64,000 nucleotides of DNA from Azospirillum sp. TSH58 (GTDB lineage Bacteria; Pseudomonadota; Alphaproteobacteria; Azospirillales; Azospirillaceae), in NCBI RefSeq assembly GCF_003119115.1, contig NZ_CP022364.1, positions 2,370,001 through 2,434,000 on the forward strand, in the 5' to 3' direction. The position numbers and the translations under genes were made by a program. The notes beneath the pieces are model-generated. The model was given only the letters and a program-made list of their open reading frames with translations, did no database searches and was not told the origin of the DNA. Every line of letters starts with the position of its first letter. Position 1 is the stretch's first letter. Positions 17,071 through 25,376 of the stretch are shown one piece after another.

Positions 17071-18350
17071 GCCGCCGGCCGGACGCTGCCGACGCCCAGG
17101 ACGGGGGCGAGCGCCGCCAGCGCGCGGTCGACGATCCGCCGGTTGGTCTCGGTCACCGCCGACGCGCCGGCGGCGACGCGGGCGCGGGCGGCCTCGTCGG
17201 TCAGCAGGCGCCCGACCGCGTCGGGCAGAGCCTCCGCCCCGGACACCGGCAGGGCGCCCCCGGCGGCTTCGAGCTGGCGGGTGATCTCCGCGAAGTTCCA
17301 CATGTGCGGGCCGTAGAGGACCGCGCAGCCGAGCAGGGCCGGCTCCACCGGGTTCTGGCCGCCGTGCGGCACGAAGGACCCGCCCATGCAGACCACCGGG
17401 GCCAGCCGGTAGAACAGCCCCATCTCCCCCATCGTGTCGGCGATGTGCACGGCGTCCGCGGCGGCGGGCAGGGCGCCCTCGCCGCGGCGCGAGACGGTCA
17501 GGCCGCGCCCGCGCAGCAGCGCCGCGATGTCGGCGCCGCGGTGGGCGTGGCGGGGGATCAGCAGGGTCAGCAGGCCGGGCAGGCGCGGGGCCAGCGCCTC
17601 ATGAACCGCGGCGGCCAGCTCGTCCTCGCCGGGGTGGGTGCTAGCGAGCAGCCAGACGGGGCGCCCGGCGCAGGCCGCGCGCAGCGTCGCCAGGGCGGCG
17701 GGGTCGGCGGGCGGCGGCTCGGCGGAGAATTTCAGGTTGCCGACGCTGACGACGCCCCGCGCGCCCAGCCGGCGCAGGCGGTCGGCGTCCTCCTCCGACT
17801 GGGCCAGCGTGACCTGGAAGGTGGAGAGCAGCGGCGTGATCAGGCCCGACGCGCAACGCCAGCGGTTGAAGGAGCGCTCCGACATGCGCGCGTTGACCAG
17901 CGCCGCCGGAATGCCGCGCGCCCGCACGGCGCCGAGCAGGTTGGGCCAGATCTCCGATTCCGTCCACAGCACCAGATCGGGGCGCCAATGGTCGAGGAAA
18001 CGGTCCACAGCCGCCGGCAGGTCCACCGGCACATATTGGTGAAAGGCGCGCTCCGGCAGGCGGCGGCCCATCAGCTCCGCCGAGGTGACGGTGCCGGTGG
18101 TCATCAGGACCGTCAGGTCCGGCGTCTCGTCGAGCAGGCGGTCGATGAGGACGAGGACGGAGTTGGCCTCCCCCACGCTGGCCGCGTGGATCCAGGCCAG
18201 CCGTCCGGGCGGCCGCGGGCGCGCGGCCGTGCCGAAGCGCTCTCCCCGGCGGGCGGAGTCCTCCTTGCCGGCGGCCAGCCGCCGGTCGAGATACAGACGA
18301 ACCGCCGGCCCGGCGAGGGTCGTCAGGCCGCGGTAGAGTGACTGAAGCAT
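17067..18350 (-). CDS. waaA: 3-deoxy-D-manno-octulosonic acid transferase (Kdo transferase)
   Basis: 427 residues from the ATG at 18350 (MLQSLYRGLT); longer upstream readings lack support. Transfers Kdo from CMP-Kdo to lipid IVA. The N-terminal GT30 domain shows WIHAASVGEANSVLVLIDRL and VLMTTGTVTSAEL with the catalytic Glu in the GEA segment. Further on come HQYVPVDLPAAVDRFLDHWR, PDLVLWTESEIWPNLL, and the C-terminal nucleotide-binding half with MGEMGLFYRLAPVVCMGGSF and GGQNPVEPALLGCAVLYGPH. It is the first gene of the lipid A operon. Confidence 0.96.
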   Translation of the reverse strand: MLQSLYRGLTTLAGPAVRLYLDRRLAAGKEDSARRGERFGTAARPRPPGRLAWIHAASVGEANSVLVLIDRLLDETPDLTVLMTTGTVTSAELMGRRLPERAFHQYVPVDLPAAVDRFLDHWRPDLVLWTESEIWPNLLGAVRARGIPAALVNARMSERSFNRWRCASGLITPLLSTFQVTLAQSEEDADRLRRLGARGVVSVGNLKFSAEPPPADPAALATLRAACAGRPVWLLASTHPGEDELAAAVHEALAPRLPGLLTLLIPRHAHRGADIAALLRGRGLTVSRRGEGALPAAADAVHIADTMGEMGLFYRLAPVVCMGGSFVPHGGQNPVEPALLGCAVLYGPHMWNFAEITRQLEAAGGALPVSGAEALPDAVGRLLTDEAARARVAAGASAVTETNRRIVDRALAALAPVLGVGSVRPAA

Positions 18351-18635
18351 GCGGGTCGAAACGCCATCCGACAAAACCAACGCGGCCAAGTTTCCCGGCC
18401 GCGGTCCCCACCACTTTAGCACGGGGGGCTGTGGCAGAGGTAAGGCTTTGCGCTAGCGCCCATCGGAAGGCTGATGGCCGGATGGGGCCTGCTCGCATAC
18501 CAGGGTATGACGAATTTGGGGTGTCTTATGATAATTTTGAAGCAATCCGATGCTATCCTGGTGGCGTAGAAACGTTGGCAGCTTCAAGGATGGCGGGCAA
18601 CGCTCCGGCCATCAACATTTCAGGATGATAACATC

Positions 18636-19991
18636 ATGGCGGGCGTACAGGAACGTGACGGCCAGGAAAACCGGCTCCGGGCCTTCAGCATCACCGAGGC
18701 GGACATTGCGCGTCTGCGCGCCAACCGGGACTTCGCGCAGCACCGCCTGCCCTCTCTGCTGGAGCGGTGGCACAGCGCCTTCGCCGCTTGGCCGGAAATC
18801 CGCGACGCCCTGATCCTGCCGGACGTGCACGCCGCGCGCGTCGCCCATTGGACCCGCGTGGTTTCGGGCGACCTCGGTCCGGGCTTCCTGGAATCCGCCC
18901 ATCGGCTGGCCAAGGCATTCTACGACCACGGTGTGCCGGGCTATGCGGTGGCCATCTGCCATCACACGGTGTCCAGCGGCATCGTCCGCGAACTGGGACT
19001 CGACGCGGCGGAAGGGCGCGGATCGCTGTTCGGATCGAGAAAGGCGGCGGAGCGGGCGGCCCTGCGCGACACGCTGGGGCGGGTCGCCTGGCTCGACCTC
19101 GAAGTGCTGCTGGAGACCTACGCGGCGGCCGAGAAGGAGAGCAAGCGCGCCATTCTGGATCAGGTCGCCGACAGCCTGGAGGGCAGCGTCCGCGGCATCG
19201 CCGACAACACGGTGGCCGCGTCGGACGAGATGAAGGGCAACGCCCAGCGCATGGCGCAGATCGCCGCCGCCACCAACCGCCAGTCGCTCGCCGTGGCCGC
19301 CGCCGCCGAGCAGGCGTCCGCCAACGTGCAGACGGTCGCCGCCGCGTCGGAGCAGCTCACCGGCTCGATCGCCGAGATCAGCCGGCAGGTCGCCCAGTCC
19401 TCGCAGATCGCCCGCGGCGCGGTGGCCGAGGCGGAGCGGACCAACGCCACGGTGAACGGTCTGGTCGACGCCGCGCAGAAGATCGGCGCGGTGCTCCAGC
19501 TCATCAACAGCATCGCCGGGCAGACCAACCTGCTGGCGCTGAACGCGACCATCGAAGCGGCCCGCGCCGGGGAGGCCGGCAAGGGCTTCGCCGTGGTCGC
19601 GCAGGAGGTCAAGAACCTCGCCAACCAGACCGCCAAGGCGACCGAGGACATCTCCGCCCAGATCGCCAGCATCCAGGAGGTCGCGCGCGGCTCCGCCGAG
19701 GCGCTGAGCGGCATCGGCACCACCATCGGCAGCATCAACGACATCGTCATCACCGTTTCCGCCGCGGTGGAGCAGCAGACCGCCGCCACCCAGGAGATCG
19801 TCCGCAACGTCCAGGAGGCCGCCCGCGGAACCCGCAGCGTGACCGACACCATCGGGGCGGTGACCAAAGGGGCGTCGGAGACGGGCAGCCTCGCCGAGGA
19901 CGTGCTGGGGGCCGCCGGCAACCTGCACCGCGAGTCCGACCGCCTGCGCGAGAGCGTGGACCTGTTCATGCAGCGCATCCGCGCCGCCTGA
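18636..19991 (+). CDS. Soluble globin-coupled chemoreceptor with unusual proximal site
   Basis: 451 residues without transmembrane helices. Residues about 15-165 resemble a protoglobin sensor ([20 protein letters not shown], then [20 protein letters not shown]). The C-terminal half is a chemoreceptor signalling domain with the tip [20 protein letters not shown] and [20 protein letters not shown]. The family model is HemAT-like oxygen sensing. In the canonical H-x-x-I-G-(I/V)-P pattern the His position aligns with Phe in AFYDHGVP, so haem ligation by the usual residue is doubtful; a His lies three residues later, and CHH follows. No CheR/CheB tether is seen. Upstream, 18423-18635 is AT-rich and probably carries the promoter. 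Confidence 0.85.
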   Translation: MAGVQERDGQENRLRAFSITEADIARLRANRDFAQHRLPSLLERWHSAFAAWPEIRDALILPDVHAARVAHWTRVVSGDLGPGFLESAHRLAKAFYDHGVPGYAVAICHHTVSSGIVRELGLDAAEGRGSLFGSRKAAERAALRDTLGRVAWLDLEVLLETYAAAEKESKRAILDQVADSLEGSVRGIADNTVAASDEMKGNAQRMAQIAAATNRQSLAVAAAAEQASANVQTVAAASEQLTGSIAEISRQVAQSSQIARGAVAEAERTNATVNGLVDAAQKIGAVLQLINSIAGQTNLLALNATIEAARAGEAGKGFAVVAQEVKNLANQTAKATEDISAQIASIQEVARGSAEALSGIGTTIGSINDIVITVSAAVEQQTAATQEIVRNVQEAARGTRSVTDTIGAVTKGASETGSLAEDVLGAAGNLHRESDRLRESVDLFMQRIRAA

Positions 19992-19999
19992 TCGGGGGG

Positions 20000-20026
20000 G
20001 CCGGGCCGGCCGCGCACCGGTCCGGC
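20000..20026. terminator. Hairpin between convergent genes
   Basis: GCCGGGCCGG (20000-20009) pairs with CCGGTCCGGC (20017-20026) with one G-T wobble and a seven-base loop, between the converging chemoreceptor and glycosyltransferase. No strong T-run follows on either strand. Confidence 0.45.
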
Positions 20027-20039
20027 TTCCGTCCCCTGG

Positions 20040-21038
20040 TCAGGTGAACGGGCGCAGGTTCGCCAGGAACTGCTCGGCGGAGCGCCGCCAGGAGAAGTTC
20101 AGGGCATGGTCCCGGCACCGCTCCGGCGGGATGGTCAGGGCGCGTTCGACCGCCCCCTTCAGATCCTCGTCCAGGCAGCCGGCGCCGGAGCCGTCGACCA
20201 CGTCCAGGGGGCCGGGCACCGGGTAGGCCGCCACCGGCACGCCCGAGGCCAGAGCCTCCAGCAGCACCAGGCCGAAGGTGTCGGTGCGCGACGGGAAGAC
20301 GAAGACGTCCGCCGCGGCGTAGTGCTGGGCCAGTTCCTCGCCATGGCGGGCGCCGGCCCAATGGACCTCCGGGTATCTCTGCTGAAGCTCCGCGCGGGCC
20401 GGGCCGTCGCCGACCACCACCTTGCTGCCCGGCAGTTCGAGCCTCAGGAACTCCTCCAGGTTCTTCTCCACCGCCACGCGCCCGACATAGAGGGCGATGG
20501 GGCGGGGCAGCGCCAGGAAGCCCTTGGCGCGGGGGCGGAACAGCTCGGTGTCCACGCCGCGGGTCCAGCGCCGGATGTTGGTGAAGCCGCGGGCCGCGAG
20601 GTCGCTCTCGATGGACGGCGTCGCCACCATCACCGCCGAGGACGGCCTGTGGAAGCGGCGCACCACGGCGTAGCTGAGCGCCAGCGGCACCGGCGCCCGG
20701 TCGCGCACATATTCCGGGAAGCGGGTGTGGTAGGCGGTGGTGAAGGGCTTGCCGCGGCCGAGGCAGTAGCGCCGGGCGGCGAAACCCAGCGGCCCTTCGG
20801 TGGCGATGTGGATGCAGTCGGGGCGCAGCGCGTCGATCATCGCGTTCAGCCGGCGCCCCGCGCCCAGCGCCAGCCGGATTTCCGGGTAGGTGGGCATGGG
20901 CACGGTGCGGAAGCGGTCGGGGCCGATCACCTCCACGCGGTGTCCCATGGCCTCCAGCTCGGCTTGGACGGTGCCGATGGTGCGCACCACGCCGTTGACC
21001 TGGGGCAGCCAGGCGTCGGAGACGATCAGGATGTTCAC
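20040..21038 (-). CDS. GT4-family glycosyltransferase, probable glycolipid synthase
   Basis: 332 residues starting at a GTG (VNILIVSDAWLPQVNGVVRT) that overlaps the upstream stop as GTGA. GT-B fold: the N-terminal acceptor domain has NGVVRTIGTVQAELEAMGHR, and HIATEGPLGFAARRYC and TAYHTRFPEYV follow. The donor-binding domain has ALYVGRVAVEKNLEEFL, VVVGDGPARAELQQRY and the EX7E motif in FPSRTDTFGLVLLEALASGV. Close relatives paired with PlcP phospholipases in other proteobacteria (Agt type) glycosylate diacylglycerol during phosphate shortage. The coupling to a PlcP-like gene suggests the same use, but sugar and acceptor are not proven. Confidence 0.85.
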   Translation of the reverse strand: MNILIVSDAWLPQVNGVVRTIGTVQAELEAMGHRVEVIGPDRFRTVPMPTYPEIRLALGAGRRLNAMIDALRPDCIHIATEGPLGFAARRYCLGRGKPFTTAYHTRFPEYVRDRAPVPLALSYAVVRRFHRPSSAVMVATPSIESDLAARGFTNIRRWTRGVDTELFRPRAKGFLALPRPIALYVGRVAVEKNLEEFLRLELPGSKVVVGDGPARAELQQRYPEVHWAGARHGEELAQHYAAADVFVFPSRTDTFGLVLLEALASGVPVAAYPVPGPLDVVDGSGAGCLDEDLKGAVERALTIPPERCRDHALNFSWRRSAEQFLANLRPFT

Positions 21039-21892
21039 GCCGCCGCCTTCTCCTTCACGTTCTCCTTGGCCGCCGTCTCCTTGGCCGCCGTCTCCCTGGT
21101 CGGGATGCGGGCGGGCAGCGTCGTCGCGGCGCGCCGGCGGATGTCCGCCGCCCAGTCGATGATCTCCAGCCGGCCGCAGGGATGCTCGACCAAGGCGGTG
21201 CAGGACTCGACCCAGTCGCCGTCGTTGCAATAGAGGATTCCTTCCATGTCGCGGATTTCGGCGGTGTGGATGTGGCCGCAGACGACCCCGTCCACCTTGC
21301 GGCGCCGGGCCTCGTCGCCGAGAGCGGTCTCGTAGTTGCCGATGAACTCGACCGCCGTCTTCGTCTTGTGCTTTAGGAAGGCGGACAGCGACCAGTAGGG
21401 AAAGCCCAGCTTGCGGCGCGCCCAGTTGAACAGCGTGTTGGCCTGGAGCAGGACCACGTAGGCGTTGTCGCCGATGAAGGCCAGCCAGCGGGCGTACTTC
21501 ACCACCACGTCGAAGCGGTCGCCGTGGGTGACCAGGAGCCGCCGCCCGTCGGCGGTGACGTGGATCATCTCCTCCACCACCTGGACGCCGCCAAACTGCA
21601 GGCCGGCGTAGTCGCGGGCGGCCTCGTCGTGGTTGCCGGGGATGTAATAGACCTGCACGCCCTTGCGCGCCCGGCGCAGGATCTTCTGCACCACGTCGTT
21701 GTGCGCCTGCGGCCAGTACCAGGTCTTGCGCAGGCGCCAGCCGTCCACGATGTCGCCGACGAGATAGAGGTGGTCGGACTCGTTGTGCTTCAGGAAATCG
21801 AGAAGATACTCCGCCTTGCACCCCCGCGTGCCCAGATGGACGTCGGAGATCCAGATGCTGCGGTACTGCTTGACGTCGCGTGATCCGCTCAT
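21035..21892 (-). CDS. plcP: PlcP-like phospholipase / LpxH-family metallophosphatase
   Basis: 285 residues from the ATG at 21892, which has GGAG nine bases upstream; an ATG at 21910 is the alternative. All calcineurin-like metal motifs are present: SDVHLGTRG, GDIVDGW, GNHD, THGD and GHIH. The segments WYWPQAHNDVVQKILRRARK and LYCNDGDWVESCTALVEH are characteristic, as I recall, of the rhizobial PlcP phospholipase C group, which splits membrane phospholipids to diacylglycerol, rather than of classic LpxH. The C-terminus carries a tandem repeat (ETAAKETAAKENVKEKAAA) encoded by a duplicated DNA stretch at 21060-21095. Its stop is fused to the glycosyltransferase start. An LpxH role cannot be excluded. 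Confidence 0.8.
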   Translation of the reverse strand: MSGSRDVKQYRSIWISDVHLGTRGCKAEYLLDFLKHNESDHLYLVGDIVDGWRLRKTWYWPQAHNDVVQKILRRARKGVQVYYIPGNHDEAARDYAGLQFGGVQVVEEMIHVTADGRRLLVTHGDRFDVVVKYARWLAFIGDNAYVVLLQANTLFNWARRKLGFPYWSLSAFLKHKTKTAVEFIGNYETALGDEARRRKVDGVVCGHIHTAEIRDMEGILYCNDGDWVESCTALVEHPCGRLEIIDWAADIRRRAATTLPARIPTRETAAKETAAKENVKEKAAA

Positions 21893-22066
21893 GTCCCGCT
21901 CCATCGCCATTTCGGCAAGGGTTCATGGAAACATGTCCCGTATATCGGCCGCTCATTGTCTTGACAACGATTTCGATCATCCGCATCTGTTGGGATCATT
22001 GATTTCGGCAAGACTTCTTTTCAGTGAAACAAAGGCGAAAAATGACTTTATCAAAACTGAAACAGG

Positions 22067-23026
22067 ATGGTCACATTGGACGCTGGTGCGGCGGATGGAG
22101 GCGAATCGGTGCCTGAGACGTCCAGACCGGCCGCGGCGACCCGGCGTCGTCTTCTGATCATCCACAACCCGGTGGCCGGCGCCCGCCGCGCGCGCCGTCT
22201 GGGCGCCGCTCTGGCGGTGCTGGAGCAGCGCCACGGGGCCGTGGTGACGCTTCAGGCCACCGGCGGGCGCGGCGACGCGGAGGCGATGGCCCGCGCGGTG
22301 GCCCCCGGTGCCTTCGACGCGGTGGTCGCCGCGGGCGGCGACGGCACCATCAACGAGGTGGTCAACGGGCTGGGCGCGCGCGGCGGGGACTCGGCGATTC
22401 CCTTGGGCATCGTGCCGCTGGGCACCGGCAACGTGCTGGCGCATGAACTGGGCCTGCCGCTGGACGCGGAGGGCGCGGCGCGGGTGTTGGCGGAAGGGCG
22501 CACGCTGCCGGTGCATCTGGGTGTGGCGAATGGCCGCGCCTTCGCCATGATGGCCGGCGCCGGCCTGGACGCCCGCGTGGTGGAGGGGGTGGACACGCGG
22601 CTGAAGCGGCTGATCGGCAAGGGCGCCTACGCGGTGGAAACGCTGGCCCGGATCGCCGCGGGCGGCGGCGGTCCCTACCGTCTGGCGGTGGACGGCGGGG
22701 AGCCGGTGGAGGTCGCCTCCGTGATCGTCGCCAGGGGGCATTTCTATGGGGGGCGCTTCGTCTGCGCGCCCGACGCGCGGCTGACCGACCCGCGGCTGCA
22801 CGTCTGCCTGTTCCCGCGGATGGGGCGGGGGAACGCCCTGCGCTATCTCTGGGGCGTCGCCGCCGGGCGGCTGCCGCGCTTTCCCGACTACCGCATCCTG
22901 CCGGCCCGGCGCGTGGTCATCGAAGGGCCGGCGGGGGAGCCCGTGCAGGGCGATGGCGACGTGATCGCCCGTCTGCCGGTGGAGATCGCGCTGGCGCCGT
23001 GGATCTTGCCGGTGCTGGTGCGTTGA
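22067..23026 (+). CDS. Diacylglycerol/sphingosine kinase family lipid kinase
   Basis: 319 residues from the ATG at 22067. A GTG at 22109 has a better Shine-Dalgarno (GGAGG, seven-base spacing) and may be the real start, removing 14 residues. The DAGK catalytic domain shows LLIIHNPVAGARRARRL, VAAGGDGTINEVVNGL (GGDGT motif) and PLGTGNVLAHELGLP. A C-terminal beta-domain follows (VEVASVIVARGHFYGGRFVC). It would phosphorylate diacylglycerol or another lipid alcohol. It is divergent from the PlcP-like gene. The 21911-22066 gap has a TTGTC-TT-GACAA palindrome at 21956 and a TTTCAGT/ACTGAAA inverted repeat (22019/22056) but no clear PhoB box. Confidence 0.88.
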   Translation: MVTLDAGAADGGESVPETSRPAAATRRRLLIIHNPVAGARRARRLGAALAVLEQRHGAVVTLQATGGRGDAEAMARAVAPGAFDAVVAAGGDGTINEVVNGLGARGGDSAIPLGIVPLGTGNVLAHELGLPLDAEGAARVLAEGRTLPVHLGVANGRAFAMMAGAGLDARVVEGVDTRLKRLIGKGAYAVETLARIAAGGGGPYRLAVDGGEPVEVASVIVARGHFYGGRFVCAPDARLTDPRLHVCLFPRMGRGNALRYLWGVAAGRLPRFPDYRILPARRVVIEGPAGEPVQGDGDVIARLPVEIALAPWILPVLVR

Positions 23027-23034
23027 ATATTGTT

Positions 23035-23049
23035 TTAAGAGTCCGTTAA
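23035..23049 (+). promoter_or_regulatory. CtrA-type box upstream of the 536-residue protein
   Basis: TTAA at 23035-23038 and TTAA at 23046-23049 are separated by exactly seven bases, about 100 bases before the start at 23150. A third TTAA follows at 23107. This matches the CtrA pattern and suggests cell-cycle or motility-linked control. Confidence 0.5.
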
Positions 23050-23149
23050 GGGGTCTCTTGGAAAAATTACTTGGGAACATTCAATAATTACTTCGGTCTC
23101 TAAGGATTTAAGGCGCCTGCCGCCCAGGCGGGACCGAAAGGGGGAAGCC

Positions 23150-24760
23150 ATGTCCGCGTCGATCAACGCCCTGTTCTCCGCCACCACGGCCAGCGCCACC
23201 GCGACCGCCACCAAATGGAAGCCCGCCGGAGGGGCCGCCGAGGCGGAGGGGACCTGGAAGGCGGCCTCCGACGCCGGGTCCTCCGCGGGCTCCGCGGCCC
23301 TGGCCGCCTTGAAGGGCGAGGACAGCGTGGAACTCAGCGGGCTGGCCAAGTCGCTGACCGGCGTGGCGGGGAAGGTTTTTGCCTCCATCGGCTCCAAGGG
23401 CCGCGCGATGCTGGAAGACTTCGTCAAGTCCGGCAAGATGACCGAGAAGGACGTGGCGTTGGGACTGCGCCAAATGGCGACCAACGCCGTGAAGGACCGC
23501 TTCATCAAGGAGCGGCCCGAGGATGAGGAGGACAAGGCCTGGGCGGAGAGGCTCGGGGCGGCTGAAAAGGCCTTCAAGACCAAGACGGAACGCATGGACA
23601 AGGCCATGTCGGCCCTGAACGAGGCGCGCACCGCCGCTTTCACCGCCTTCGGGAAGGACGAGGACACCGAGGCGTTCCAGGCGGCAATGGCTCCGGCCAA
23701 TGCCCAATTCCGCGCGGAGGCGGCGGACATCGAACGCGAGATGCTCGAGACCGCCGGTGGCGACCCGAACAAGATCAAAGGGAAGTTCTTCGGGTATTTC
23801 GTGAAGAAGGGCGAGGAAGCGTTCGAAAAACTGGATTTCGGCGCGGAAGCGGAGGGCGGCGAGAATGGGCTGCTGTCGCCGGACAATGAAAAGGGAAAGG
23901 CCGCCGCCAAGCTTATGTATGACCTGGGTTTCAAAGGAAATCTGTACGCAAGGGGTCTCGCGGAGTATGCCGCGGACGTGAACATTCCCGGCATCGGGCG
24001 CGGTAAGGTCGACAAGAGCCAACCGATGCCCGCAGAGTATGAGCCCTCTGCCAAGGAGGAGGCCGAGGCCGCCGGCCTGCCGCCGCCGCCCACCACGGTG
24101 CTGACCACCAGCCAGACGCCGGGGCTTCAGGGCTTCGCGAAGGTCATCCAGGACGCTCGCGACTCGCTGGACGCCACCTACACGGCGATGGCGAAGGAAG
24201 GCAAGGGGGTGAACTACTCCGACCCGACCGGCAAGGACGTGGAGCGGTTGTTCGGCGGCTTCGACCGGCGCAGCCTCCACGCCATCGCCAGCAACAAGGA
24301 CGGCACCTTCTCCAAGAACGAGCAGGAGGCGGCGCAGTCCATCATGGCCCGTCAGCAGAAGGAGGCGATGGATGCCGCCGACCCTCTGGGCACCGACAAG
24401 GCCGCCGCCTACCGCGCCGGGGTGAAGTTCCTCGACGAGGCCAGCCAGGAGGAGAAGGAGTCGGTCAACTGGTCGGTACAGCGCGCCGCGCTCCAGTACA
24501 GCTATGAGAAGGCGACGAAGGAGACCGGCGCGCCGATGGAGCGGTTGGGCTACGGCAGTGCGCTTGCCTCCGTGTTGAAGGACGCGCTGGAGGCACAGGA
24601 CGCGCAGGCCGGCGATGTGATGAAGAGCGTCGGTGGGAAGGCGATGGGCGGGGAGGGCACCGGCTACGTGTCCGACCTGAAGAGCCTGTCGCTGTTCCGG
24701 GATTTCCTGCCCAACCTGTCGGTGCGCGGCGCCGGGGGCCCGATGAGCGTGACGGTCTGA
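23150..24760 (+). CDS. Large hypothetical protein with EF-hand-like loop
   Basis: 536 residues with GGGGGAAG before the ATG, so a well-formed gene, but I do not recognise the family. It has no signal peptide or membrane span. The N-terminus is Ala/Ser/Thr-rich (ALFSATTASATATATKW), followed by long charged helices (DKAWAERLGAAEKAFKTKTE) and a Pro-rich break (GLPPPPTTVLTT). The C-terminal 200 residues include ASNKDGTFSKNE, which fits a 12-residue EF-hand loop (N, D, G, aromatic, E in place) except for Ala at position 1, next to FGGFDRRSLHAI. A second charged helical region follows. It has a CtrA-type box upstream. Secretion by a dedicated pathway (flagellar or type I) is possible but not shown. 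Confidence 0.75.
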   Translation: MSASINALFSATTASATATATKWKPAGGAAEAEGTWKAASDAGSSAGSAALAALKGEDSVELSGLAKSLTGVAGKVFASIGSKGRAMLEDFVKSGKMTEKDVALGLRQMATNAVKDRFIKERPEDEEDKAWAERLGAAEKAFKTKTERMDKAMSALNEARTAAFTAFGKDEDTEAFQAAMAPANAQFRAEAADIEREMLETAGGDPNKIKGKFFGYFVKKGEEAFEKLDFGAEAEGGENGLLSPDNEKGKAAAKLMYDLGFKGNLYARGLAEYAADVNIPGIGRGKVDKSQPMPAEYEPSAKEEAEAAGLPPPPTTVLTTSQTPGLQGFAKVIQDARDSLDATYTAMAKEGKGVNYSDPTGKDVERLFGGFDRRSLHAIASNKDGTFSKNEQEAAQSIMARQQKEAMDAADPLGTDKAAAYRAGVKFLDEASQEEKESVNWSVQRAALQYSYEKATKETGAPMERLGYGSALASVLKDALEAQDAQAGDVMKSVGGKAMGGEGTGYVSDLKSLSLFRDFLPNLSVRGAGGPMSVTV

Positions 24761-24869
24761 TATCCCGTCCTTGCCACAGGCCGGCGGCGGCGCTTGCCGC
24801 TAATCCGATGGGGGTAGAGCCGCGGGACGCGCTTGCGGCTCACCTCCGGCCGGCAAGGGAATGCGGATC

Positions 24870-25337
24870 ATGAGTGGGGATCGGATGCGGTGCCGGAACG
24901 GGCACGCCGCGCTGGCGCTTCTGGCGGTGCTGTCCATCACCGGCCCGGCGCTGGCGGACAAGCCCGACTGGGCCGGCGGTCCCGGCGGAGGGCACGGCAA
25001 GCCGCAGGGCGGGCCTTCCTACGATTCCAAAGGGCACGACTCCAGAGGGCACGACCCCAAAGGGTTGGTGTCCCGCGGCGAGGTGACGATCATCCGGGAT
25101 TATTTCTCCGCCCATCCGGTCGGGGCGACGGCCCTGCCGCCGGGGATCGCGAAGAAGCTGGCGCGCGGCCAGCCGCTGCCGCCGGGCATCGCCAAAAAGC
25201 TGGCGCCCGTCGAACTGCGCCAGCGGGTGCCGGTGTGCATGAACGGCTGGGAGTGCATCCTGGCCGGCGCGGACATGCTGATCCTGGATGCGGTGCACGG
25301 CACCATCGCCGACATCGTCCGCGGCGTGGTCCGCTGA
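24870..25337 (+). CDS. CigR-like exported protein
   Basis: 155 residues from the ATG at 24870 (AAGGGA upstream); an ATG at 24861 is possible. Signal peptide GHAALALLAVLSITGPALA. The mature N-terminus is Gly/His/Lys-rich with a short repeat (YDSKGHDSRGHDPKG). The conserved core is ISRDYF-like RDYFSAHPVG, then the doubled LPPGIAKKLARGQPLPPGIA, and a C-terminal CMNGWECILAGADMLILDAV. The doubled LPPGIAKK is the hallmark of the CigR/RcnB-like family. CigR in Salmonella restrains virulence; the role in other bacteria is unknown. Confidence 0.8.
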   Translation: MSGDRMRCRNGHAALALLAVLSITGPALADKPDWAGGPGGGHGKPQGGPSYDSKGHDSRGHDPKGLVSRGEVTIIRDYFSAHPVGATALPPGIAKKLARGQPLPPGIAKKLAPVELRQRVPVCMNGWECILAGADMLILDAVHGTIADIVRGVVR

Positions 25338-25344
25338 CACGAGG

Positions 25345-25368
25345 GGGAGGCGCCGGAAGGCGCCTCCC
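25345..25368. terminator. Bidirectional hairpin between cigR-like gene and pmbA
   Basis: GGGAGGCGCC (25345-25354) and GGCGCCTCCC (25359-25368) form a perfect ten-base stem with a GGAA loop between two converging genes. T-runs are weak on both sides. Confidence 0.55.
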
Positions 25369-25376
25369 TCTGGGCT

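Noticed and set aside
21893..22066. PhoB box upstream of the PlcP-like gene
   Set aside because: I looked for paired CTGTCAT-like sites on both strands and did not find a convincing one.
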